Shown here one piece after another: positions 1 to 5,496 of a stretch of DNA of 5,496 nucleotides (position 1 is the stretch's first letter; each line of letters starts with the position of its first letter). Made by a program: the position numbers and the translations under genes. Origin of the DNA: Candidatus Zhuqueibacterota bacterium 4484_87 (GTDB lineage Bacteria > Zhuqueibacterota > Zhuqueibacteria > Thermofontimicrobiales > Thermofontimicrobiaceae); contig NATN01000264.1 in the NCBI GenBank assembly GCA_002085355.1, positions 1 to 5,496 on the forward strand. Direction: 5' to 3'. Below the pieces are notes generated by a model. It was not told the origin of the DNA, did no database searches, and saw only the letters and a program-made list of their open reading frames with translations.

Positions 1-2140
1 CAATATCCAAAACACCATCATTGACATCTACATTAAATGTTCGGATTACTGCATTATCATGTCCTGCTACTGCATAAATATCAAAATCATTTAATACCGT
101 TTGTCCTTCCAATTTCACACTAAAAACGCGCTGGTCAGAAGCTGTATAATAAATCTCAGCGAATAAAAGTTTGACCTGATAGGTTCCGTTATGAGGCATT
201 GTAAAACGATAAGCATCCATTCTAAAGCGTTCAGACTGATAAAGCTTATCATTTTGAGTATTTCCAATTGAATGGCTCGTTGTAAAAATTCTTCCTCCCA
301 CGTAGCCATATCCGCCGGGAGTATATTCCCGATCAGCTTCCCAAATATTTCCGGAAGCATCGGTATATCTGGGTCCCCCTGCATTTATTCGGTAAGGCGC
401 TTCCTGAAAATTAGCAACAGCTCTTTTGGGTTGATCCATAAGCACGGACGCGGGATTGTTCTCGGTATTTATATCACCTGACCAGATGTAAAATTGATAG
501 CCGCCGTCCGGCGTAGCAGAAATTGTTGCATTTGTATTTGCATCATACCACGCGCCTGGAACGGCGGGATCAACACTTCCGGAACCATCGGGATTAACAT
601 CCGTTGTTAAAAAATATTGTAATACATAAGTTGCTGAATAAGTTTTATTACTTTCCGGGATGACAATTGTATGGCTCTGGTCTCCACCATCATCCCAAGA
701 CTGAAACACATACCGCTCTCCGTCAGAAACAGTTTGGGGCGATGGTGCACCTATCGTATGTTCTGTTGAGGAGAGCCAGCTAAAAGTATGCGGAGATGTG
801 TAATTTGTTCCATCTACAACAATGGTTCTGCCCGCCGGAATTGTTGTCACTGTAATGGAAACTTGCTTGCCTAAATTGGCAGCAACCGATTTCGGTTCAT
901 CAATGACCAAAGATTTTGGATTTTGTGACCCGCTTAAATCGCCGCTCCATTCGATAAATTCATATCCACTCGCTGGAGTTGCTTCAAATTGTACTGAAGT
1001 CCCGGGAGAAACCCATTGCCCCGGAGGCGCCGGAGTCATTGTACCTCCGTTTTCCGGGGACACTGCCGTTGATACATAATACTGGCTCACTTCCCAATTT
1101 GCCTGCTCTTGGATCGGATCATTCATTACTACGCTTCCAGGATTGTTACTACCAGTGTAAGCGCCAGTACCTGCTCCTGTCCAGGAAATAAATTGATATT
1201 TTGTATCATTGTTTACTGTAACTTCATTTTCAACTGAAAATTGCGCTGTTTCACCTGCGTTATACCAACCTTCTCCGGTTGGAGTCCCGTAATCAGAACT
1301 CACTGTTAAAAAATATTGTGTCGTCCAGCTAATTGTTTCCGTAATCGGCTCATTCACAGTAATAGAAGTTGGATTGTTTGAGCCGGTATAACTGCCATTC
1401 CCAGTGCCAGTCCACGAAGCAAACAAATATTGAACACCTGATTCTCCAGCAGCGGGCGAATTGACTGATATTTCTACAGCCTGGCCTTCATTATACCAGC
1501 CTTCACCAGTGGGATTTCCATGATCGGAATTAATAGTTACCTGGTGTTGTGTATTTAGATTAGCAGTAAAAATTGAATCGGAGTAAGCGACTATCGTATG
1601 AGATTGGCTTCCGCCGTCACTCCATGTATCAAATGAATAGCGGGTTCCCTGAGAAACATTTTGTGGTGAAGGCACATTTATTGAATGTGGATCTCCGGCA
1701 TCCCAGGTTGCCTGATATGGTGCGTCCTGCTCAATGCCGTCAACAATTATTTTAGTTCCGGCGCCTACTGATGTTGTAATTGTAACTGTCACCGGAAAGG
1801 TATCAACGGTAAAAGTTCCTTCCTGGGGACTTGATGCCGGGTTACCCGCGTTTAAAATGCAACGAGAAAATTGGAGTGTTGACTGATCTCCAGGAGAACC
1901 AATGACATCAAATTGCAACTTAAACAGCACGCCCCCACCGGAAATCGGATGATAAATATTATAAGCGCTTATCCGAATCTCATTGCCAAGTTCGTTGCTG
2001 ATTATTTGCAATGTATCAGAAATAGTGCCGGTTTTTACCAAACTCACATTGTTCAAAACACTATTATCAAAGGTAATCCAGATATCAAAAGAATAGACGT
2101 CCATTCCTGTCATATCGCCTATATTAACGGCAATATCCAT
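1..2140 (-). CDS. Large extracellular cohesin-like / beta-repeat / malectin-domain protein, 3' end outside window, 5' end probably damaged
   Basis: The minus strand is open without a stop from 2200 down to position 1; counting from the ATG at 2140 this gives 713 codons, continuing past the window. Residues 1-113 resemble a cohesin-type beta-sandwich (IAVNIGDMTGMDVYSFDI, then FDNSVL, and a late GGGVLFKLQFDV strand). Residues 117-578 are six beta-rich modules of three types, including divergent InlB B-repeat-like units ending in WSGD...NP...VxANF. Residues 582-713 match a malectin domain: RINAGG, a D-x-x-G-x-x-W-x-x-D motif, LYQSERF, NGTYQVKLLFAE, RVFSV and FDI. Malectin and cohesin folds bind carbohydrate or protein partners outside the cell, so a surface adhesin or scaffold role is inferred. 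The start is uncertain: no Shine-Dalgarno precedes 2140 or the GTG at 2164, no signal peptide is in frame, and the first strand of the cohesin-like fold seems to be missing. The in-frame stop upstream is TAA at 2203-2201. The coding frame is certain; the N-terminus and the specific ligand are not. Confidence 0.85.
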   Translation of the reverse strand, partial: MDIAVNIGDMTGMDVYSFDIWITFDNSVLNNVSLVKTGTISDTLQIISNELGNEIRISAYNIYHPISGGGVLFKLQFDVIGSPGDQSTLQFSRCILNAGNPASSPQEGTFTVDTFPVTVTITTSVGAGTKIIVDGIEQDAPYQATWDAGDPHSINVPSPQNVSQGTRYSFDTWSDGGSQSHTIVAYSDSIFTANLNTQHQVTINSDHGNPTGEGWYNEGQAVEISVNSPAAGESGVQYLFASWTGTGNGSYTGSNNPTSITVNEPITETISWTTQYFLTVSSDYGTPTGEGWYNAGETAQFSVENEVTVNNDTKYQFISWTGAGTGAYTGSNNPGSVVMNDPIQEQANWEVSQYYVSTAVSPENGGTMTPAPPGQWVSPGTSVQFEATPASGYEFIEWSGDLSGSQNPKSLVIDEPKSVAANLGKQVSITVTTIPAGRTIVVDGTNYTSPHTFSWLSSTEHTIGAPSPQTVSDGERYVFQSWDDGGDQSHTIVIPESNKTYSATYVLQYFLTTDVNPDGSGSVDPAVPGAWYDANTNATISATPDGGYQFYIWSGDINTENNPASVLMDQPKRAVANFQEAPYRINAGGPRYTDASGNIWEADREYTPGGYGYVGGRIFTTSHSIGNTQNDKLYQSERFRMDAYRFTMPHNGTYQVKLLFAEIYYTASDQRVFSVKLEGQTVLNDFDIYAVAGHDNAVIRTFNVDVNDGVLDI
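407..1792 (-). repeat. Six-module protein repeat block, order A-B-B-C-A-C
   Basis: These are coding repeats inside the minus-strand surface protein, seen by aligning its translation. Type A modules (1556-1792 and 626-871) share a VDG, a PSPQ-x-VS-x-G-x-RY-x-F core, W-x-DGG and QSHTIV. Type B modules (1325-1555 and 1094-1324) are adjacent and share GxPTGEGWYNxG, a WTG core and YTGSNNP. Type C modules (872-1093 and 407-625) share G-Y-x-F-x-x-WSGD, NP, and a terminal V-A-N-F/L; they resemble divergent InlB B-repeats. The copies differ at many codons, so the duplications are old and not recent nucleotide repeats. The block probably acts as a stalk holding the cohesin-like and malectin domains apart, which is inference. 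Confidence 0.8.
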
Positions 2141-2303
2141 GCCATTTATTTTACATATTCTCACAGCAAATTTAACATAATAATGACGAATAATGTCAAA
2201 TTAATTTAATTTCATATAATTTTCATGCACTATTTTAACATTTCTTCACTAAAATGAAATACTATTCTTAAATTATTTTGAAAAACGGTTCGGCTCACTC
2301 GTT

Positions 2304-2323
2304 CAATGAGTTACAACTCATTG
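2304..2323. repeat. Perfect 9-bp inverted repeat with 2-base centre
   Basis: The arms CAATGAGTT and AACTCATTG are exact reverse complements around AC, and the right arm is followed on the plus strand by TTTTA. As RNA it could fold as an 8-bp stem with a four-base loop, which looks like a weak intrinsic terminator reading rightward. No gene on the plus strand ends just before it, so it could instead be a protein-binding palindrome or the edge of a dispersed repeat. Confidence 0.5.
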
Positions 2324-2360
2324 TTTTACAAATAGCTTTTGGTAGAATACTACATTTGAT

Positions 2361-2418
2361 AATAGCGCAAATCCGCTGCGATTGCGGAAGTTTATTTTAT
2401 TGAAAATTGTACGCTATT
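2361..2418. repeat. Nested inverted repeats
   Basis: An outer pair, AATAGCG (2361-2367) and CGCTATT (2412-2418), encloses an inner pair, TCCGC and GCGGA, separated by seven bases (about 2372-2388). The inner stem is followed on the plus strand by a T-rich run (AGTTTATTTTATT), so it could be a weak terminator. The nesting could equally reflect a folded leader RNA or remains of a small palindromic element. The match is seen directly; the function is not known. Confidence 0.4.
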
Positions 2419-2444
2419 GGAAATGAAATTTTTAAATTTTATAG

Positions 2445-2473
2445 TTGATATTTATCTGCAAAAGAAGTACATT
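2445..2473 (+). promoter_or_regulatory. Weak candidate sigma-70-type promoter for the AEC gene
   Basis: TTGATA (2445-2450) and TACATT (2468-2473) lie 17 bases apart, matching the bacterial consensus at five of six and four of six positions. It would leave a leader of roughly 120 bases before the ATG at 2602. In sequence this AT-rich such matches arise easily by chance, and this organism's promoter consensus is unknown. Confidence 0.22.
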
Positions 2474-2601
2474 CCTGCCTGTTAACAATCAGAAAAGACC
2501 GATTATTTTTCAATCACAAAAATTCGGACTTCGATTATCAAATTAATGCCTTTTATAAATTTCTGAACGAACATTAAAACTGACTACTAAAGAATAACGA
2601 C

Positions 2602-3546
2602 ATGACCAATCTCCTCTTTTCCCTCAATACCGTCACCCCCGTCTTCCTCATCATTTTGCTCGGATTCTATCTAAAACGATGCGAAATGATCACCTCTGCT
2701 TTCATTGACACATCATCCAAAGTTGTGTTCAACATCGCCATGCCAGCGCTTGTATTCGCGAAATTGGCGTCAGCAGACTTTCAAAGCACTTTTCAAATTA
2801 AGCCTATTTTAATCGCCTATTCCGGCACAATTTCATTTTTTGGCATAGCCTGGCTTCTCGCCATTGTGTTGACCAAAGAAGGCAAAGATCAGGGGGCATT
2901 CATTCAAGCCAGTTTTCGAAGCAATTTTGCCATTGTTGGCTTTGCAATTATTTTCAACATATTTGGTGAAAGCGGGTTGAGCAAAGCAGCGCTGCTGCTG
3001 GCATTTGTCATGCCTTTGTACAATGTGCTGGCTGTCATCGCTTTGGCAACAACTACCAATTTGCAAAAGCAAATCCCCATAAAAAAAACAATCAAAGAAA
3101 TCGTTACCAATCCGTTGATCATTGCTGCCTTCGTTGCTATTCCCTGTGCTCTTTTTCGTATCAAAATTCCGTTTTTTGCCGCAAAAGCAATCGACTATCT
3201 CGCTGCTATGACTTTGCCATTGGCATTAATTGGGATCGGAGGTTCACTGCACTTTTATTCCTTGCGCGAATATTCCGCTCTGACTTTCATCGCTGCTGCC
3301 ATAAAAATCATTATTTTGCCGCTCAGTTTAATTTTAATCACCATCTTTCTGGGAATCCGCGGTGAAATGGCCGGTGTGCTTTTTGTAATGTTCGCATCAC
3401 CGACTGCTATTGCCAGCTTCATCATGGCGCGTGCAATGGGCGCAAATTCAGAGCTTGCCGGAAACATTATTGTTGCCACAACGCTGGGTTCTGTCATCAC
3501 AATTTCGTTGGGAATTTTTCTGCTCAAATCCTTTGCGCTAATTTAA
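2602..3546 (+). CDS. AEC-family (auxin efflux carrier type) membrane transporter
   Basis: This complete 314-residue protein belongs to the AEC/Mem_trans family, inner-membrane carriers that in bacteria export or exchange organic acids such as malate or malonate, or amino acids; the substrate cannot be told here. It is almost wholly hydrophobic, with about ten predicted membrane segments (roughly residues 7-24, 41-58, 68-90, 103-121, 127-150, 168-184, 197-215, 224-250, 256-276 and 285-308). Family marks include NIAMPAL (44-50) in helix two, FRSNFA (105-110), MPLYN (137-141), TNPLI (169-173), PLALIGIGGSL (205-215) and SPTAIASFIMA (266-276), followed by a TT-L-x-S-x-I-T stretch near the C-terminus. 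Length is typical for bacterial members. The ATG at 2602 has only a poor AAAG-like ribosome binding site, but it opens directly into the first helix as expected. No neighbouring metabolic gene suggests a substrate. Confidence 0.9.
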   Translation: MTNLLFSLNTVTPVFLIILLGFYLKRCEMITSAFIDTSSKVVFNIAMPALVFAKLASADFQSTFQIKPILIAYSGTISFFGIAWLLAIVLTKEGKDQGAFIQASFRSNFAIVGFAIIFNIFGESGLSKAALLLAFVMPLYNVLAVIALATTTNLQKQIPIKKTIKEIVTNPLIIAAFVAIPCALFRIKIPFFAAKAIDYLAAMTLPLALIGIGGSLHFYSLREYSALTFIAAAIKIIILPLSLILITIFLGIRGEMAGVLFVMFASPTAIASFIMARAMGANSELAGNIIVATTLGSVITISLGIFLLKSFALI

Positions 3547-3551
3547 ATTCT

Positions 3552-3577
3552 AAAAATCCCAGAGGCGGGAAACTTTT
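3552..3577 (+). terminator. Weak possible intrinsic terminator after the AEC gene
   Basis: Shortly after the AEC stop codon, TCCC (3557-3560) and GGGA (3567-3570) can pair around AGAGGC, with an A-run before and a TTTT (3574-3577) after. The stem is only four base pairs, with a three-base offset before the T-run, so this is a marginal terminator. If real, it separates the transporter from the downstream pair. Confidence 0.25.
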
Positions 3578-3670
3578 GCTGCTTCCAATCATTAGATTAT
3601 ATTATGCCTTTTAAATGTAAAGAGAACTAACTAACCTTTTTTATACTTTCCATTCACATCGCCGAATAGC

Positions 3671-3676
3671 GGAGGG
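3671..3676 (+). promoter_or_regulatory. Strong Shine-Dalgarno site for the propeller gene
   Basis: GGAGGG lies six bases before the ATG at 3683, which fixes that start and matches the signal peptide beginning there. Confidence 0.85.
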
Positions 3677-3682
3677 AATTTA

Positions 3683-4678
3683 ATGAAACGCTCCATTCTA
3701 TTTTTGTTTTTCTTAATATTGACTTTCTTTTCTTTAGCTCTTGCCGATGAACCCGCCTTAATTGCTGTCGGGAAAGCAAAGACGATTACCGGCGAAGGAA
3801 TTTACGCTATGAATCCGCGCTGGTCGCCAGACGGGAGAAAAATTGCTTTCACAGAGCCCAAATATGCCGGCATCTGGGTACTTAATCTTGCGACCAAAGA
3901 CTATTTCCAGATCACAGACGAACCAAGCGCTGGCTATGGCTTTCGCTGGTCAGCCGACGGGAGTAAAATTTTGGCGCGCGTTTCCAAGTTTGAAAATTAT
4001 CGCCGATTTAACGCGGTCAAAGTGTTTGATTTGAAAAATTCTCAAAGCTACCAACTCACTGACTACCGCACGCAAATGCCAGCATTGCCACAATGGACTC
4101 AGGATAACAACCACGTTTACCTTTACACAAAAAATAAACTGGAAATTTTATCCGTCAACAAAGAAAGTCGAGGATTAGCGACAGCCAGTCAGATCAGTAC
4201 GCAGAGGCCATTGATTTATTGGAATGATAAAAATATTTTCGCCCTTTGCGCGGGAAAAACCGAAACGCCAAATCTGCCTATCGAGGGACCATTTCTCAAC
4301 GTGGAGTTGTCTCCCGACGGCAAAAAACTGGCTTTTGAAAAATACGGTGGGAATATGTTTATTTTTGATTTGCAGACAAACAAGCTCACCGACCTCGGCG
4401 AAGGCAATCACCCACAATGGTCTCCTGATGGGGGAAAAATACTTTACATGATCACTAAAGATGACGGTTATAATTTTACTCAATCGGACATCTATGCGAT
4501 TAACACAGATGGGAGCGGTAAAGTCAATTTAACAAAAACCGCCGACCGGATAGAAATGAATCCCTGCTGGGCTCCCGATGGTCAAAAAATTGCTTTTGAT
4601 GAAATGACTACAGGGCAGATATTCACTCTCGAAGTGAAAGCAAAATTAAACAAAAAATTATTAAAAGATGTTCGATGA
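3683..4678 (+). CDS. Secreted TolB/PD40-like beta-propeller protein
   Basis: This complete 331-residue protein begins with a classic signal peptide: MKRS, a long hydrophobic core (residues 5-18), and a likely cleavage after ALA at residue 21. The mature part is a beta-propeller built from PD40/WD40-like blades. Six characteristic W/L-S-x-D-G-x-K-I-x-F hairpins are visible near residues 47-57, 89-98, 138-148, 209-218, 246-255 and 296-305; the third (WTQDNNHVYLY) is degenerate. The set matches the six-blade propeller of TolB, which interacts with Pal and other periplasmic proteins, but the N-terminal TolB domain is absent, so this is not TolB itself. An enzymatic role is not indicated; a periplasmic or surface protein-binding scaffold is the most that can be inferred. 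It has a strong ribosome binding site and stops 42 bases before the amidase gene, so the two are probably co-transcribed. Confidence 0.88.
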   Translation: MKRSILFLFFLILTFFSLALADEPALIAVGKAKTITGEGIYAMNPRWSPDGRKIAFTEPKYAGIWVLNLATKDYFQITDEPSAGYGFRWSADGSKILARVSKFENYRRFNAVKVFDLKNSQSYQLTDYRTQMPALPQWTQDNNHVYLYTKNKLEILSVNKESRGLATASQISTQRPLIYWNDKNIFALCAGKTETPNLPIEGPFLNVELSPDGKKLAFEKYGGNMFIFDLQTNKLTDLGEGNHPQWSPDGGKILYMITKDDGYNFTQSDIYAINTDGSGKVNLTKTADRIEMNPCWAPDGQKIAFDEMTTGQIFTLEVKAKLNKKLLKDVR

Positions 4679-4706
4679 AAAGGTCAACGAAAACAGTCTT
4701 GATGAT

Positions 4707-4712
4707 GAGGAG
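4707..4712 (+). promoter_or_regulatory. Strong Shine-Dalgarno site for the amidase gene
   Basis: GAGGAG lies eight bases before the ATG at 4721. It supports that start and independent translation initiation within the probable two-gene operon. Confidence 0.85.
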
Positions 4713-4720
4713 TTTATTCG

Positions 4721-5496
4721 ATGAAATTTTTCAAATATAGTTTGCTATTTTTATTAATGATCTCTGGCACTGCATTTTCTCAGCAAATAACCGGTCTCTC
4801 CGGTTGGAATATTTTTTTGGATCCGGGCCACAGCCAAAATGAAAATATGGGGATTTATAATGTTTCCGAGGCAAAACGCAATTTACGTGTTGCACTCAGA
4901 TTGAGTGAATTATTGTCGGAAAACACCGATATCGACACCGTTTATTTGTCTCGCACCAACGACCAACAGCAAGTTTCCCTTTCCCAGCGGACAGACCGGG
5001 CGAACTCCCTGGCTGCTGCCTGGTATCACTCAATCCATAGCAATGCGGGATCTTCAAATAAAGACGAGACCCTTTTGCTCTGGGGTCAATATTACAACGG
5101 GCAGGAAAAGGTGCCGCACGGCGGGAAAAAAATGAGCAACATTATGATCGATTATTTGACTCGCGGAATGCGAACAACAACGCTCGGTTCTTTCGGCGAT
5201 TGCAGTTTTTACACCTGGAGTAACTGGTGCCAGCAGAGCGGCGGGCCCTATCTTCACGTCAACCGAACCACTACCATGCCTTCGGAATTGAGCGAAGCAG
5301 GGTATCACACAAACCCCATACAAGCGCAACTTTTTATGAACTATTTTTTTAAAAAATTGGAAGCAACGACATTTTACTGGTCTATTTTAAAATTTCACGG
5401 CATCGAACGACCGCCAGAAGGAATCGTAACCGGCATTATCAGCGATATTGATTCCCGCGTTCCCATCAACGGCGCAGTGATTTCCATAAACGGAAA
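4721..5496 (+). CDS. Secreted zinc-dependent N-acetylmuramoyl-L-alanine amidase (Amidase_3 type), 3' end outside window
   Basis: The first 258 codons are present. Residues 1-20 form a signal peptide (MKFFKYSLLFLLMISG core, likely cut after AFS). The catalytic domain spans about residues 28-215 and carries the Amidase_3 signatures: LDPGHS with zinc ligand His37, VSEAKRNL with the second ligand Glu50, SIHSNAG with His106, and ELSEAGYHTNP with the probable catalytic Glu192. This family cleaves the amide bond between N-acetylmuramic acid and L-alanine in peptidoglycan, in the periplasm or outside the cell. The stretch between His106 and Glu192 is long (about 85 residues) and holds Cys161 and Cys170, possibly a disulfide. 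From about residue 234 (GIVTGIISD, then VPINGAVISING) a carboxypeptidase-regulatory-like beta-sandwich begins and runs off the window. Further C-terminal domains, perhaps a secretion-sorting tail, are likely but unseen. The gene follows the propeller gene by 42 bases. Confidence 0.92.
   Translation, partial: MKFFKYSLLFLLMISGTAFSQQITGLSGWNIFLDPGHSQNENMGIYNVSEAKRNLRVALRLSELLSENTDIDTVYLSRTNDQQQVSLSQRTDRANSLAAAWYHSIHSNAGSSNKDETLLLWGQYYNGQEKVPHGGKKMSNIMIDYLTRGMRTTTLGSFGDCSFYTWSNWCQQSGGPYLHVNRTTTMPSELSEAGYHTNPIQAQLFMNYFFKKLEATTFYWSILKFHGIERPPEGIVTGIISDIDSRVPINGAVISING

Larger units (their letters stand above)
2141..2601. other. AT-rich spacer between divergent genes, no credible gene
   Basis: This 461-base stretch separates the minus-strand surface-protein gene from the plus-strand AEC gene and is much richer in A and T than its flanks. 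No open frame in it has a convincing start, ribosome binding site or recognisable product; the longest plus-strand candidate I examined runs only about 40 codons to a TGA at 2401-2403. It contains a near-perfect palindrome (2304-2323), a short stem (2342-2353), and nested inverted repeats (2361-2418). On the minus strand, the part next to the surface gene (about 2160-2226) encodes a hydrophobic stretch out of frame with that gene. The spacer should hold the promoters for both flanking genes, but only one weak candidate could be picked out. Confidence 0.6.

Noticed and set aside
115..384. Minus-strand open frame of 89 codons overlapping the malectin region in another frame
   Set aside because: The overlapping frame carries clear malectin motifs, so this one is an out-of-frame shadow.
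272..481. Plus-strand open frame of about 70 codons opposite the surface-protein gene
   Set aside because: It lies fully antisense to a much longer frame with recognisable malectin and repeat domains, has no ribosome binding site, and its product resembles nothing; the same holds for the other plus-strand frames at 822-1191, 1573-1755 and 1913-2209.
2284..2403. Plus-strand frame of about 40 codons in the spacer (NGSAHSFNELQL...)
   Set aside because: It has no start codon or ribosome binding site and runs through inverted repeats; at most it might be debris of a repeat element, which cannot be shown from this window.
2833..3527. Minus-strand frames of 79-90 codons within the AEC gene
   Set aside because: They are antisense shadows of a complete, well-matched membrane transporter and have no independent support.
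3598..3647. TATATT (3598-3603) and TATACT (3642-3647) as -10 boxes for the propeller gene
   Set aside because: Neither has a reasonable -35 element at proper spacing; such hexamers are common in AT-rich spacers.
3683..4678. Annotating the propeller gene as tolB
   Set aside because: The N-terminal TolB domain is missing, the protein is about 100 residues shorter than TolB, and no pal or tolA/Q/R gene is nearby.

Overview
The window holds four protein-coding regions on two strands and no RNA gene, CRISPR array or insertion sequence that I can recognise. Base composition is moderate in the genes, and the 2141-2601 spacer is clearly AT-rich. The gene content (a cohesin-like/repeat/malectin surface protein, a TolB-like propeller, and an Amidase_3 enzyme followed by a carboxypeptidase-regulatory-like domain) fits a Gram-negative environmental bacterium of the FCB superphylum type, such as KSB1, Calditrichota or Ignavibacteria relatives. 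That placement is inferred from domain style only; no marker gene is present.

Layout. (1) Positions 1-2140, minus strand: the N-terminal 713 codons of a very large extracellular protein whose 3' part lies beyond the window start. The order is a cohesin-like domain, six beta-rich repeat modules of three kinds (A-B-B-C-A-C), then a malectin-type carbohydrate-binding domain. Its 5' end looks damaged: no signal peptide is in frame, and an in-frame stop sits about 20 codons upstream of the first ATG. (2) Positions 2141-2601: an AT-rich spacer between divergent genes, with several inverted repeats and no credible gene. (3) Positions 2602-3546, plus strand: a complete AEC-family (auxin efflux carrier type) membrane transporter. 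(4) Positions 3683-4678, plus strand: a secreted protein made only of a six-blade TolB/PD40-like beta-propeller. (5) Positions 4721-5496, plus strand: a secreted zinc-dependent N-acetylmuramoyl-L-alanine amidase, open at the window end.

The propeller and amidase genes are 42 bp apart. Each has a strong Shine-Dalgarno sequence and a signal peptide, so they probably form an operon acting at the cell envelope: the amidase cleaves peptidoglycan and the propeller may scaffold or bind a partner. The AEC gene lies 136 bp upstream on the same strand and may be a separate unit. The minus-strand surface protein is divergently oriented and probably adheres to carbohydrate.

Nothing here is clearly an undescribed system. 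The points most worth a second look are the damaged 5' end of the large surface protein, its mosaic repeat layout, the structured spacer, and the propeller-amidase pair.
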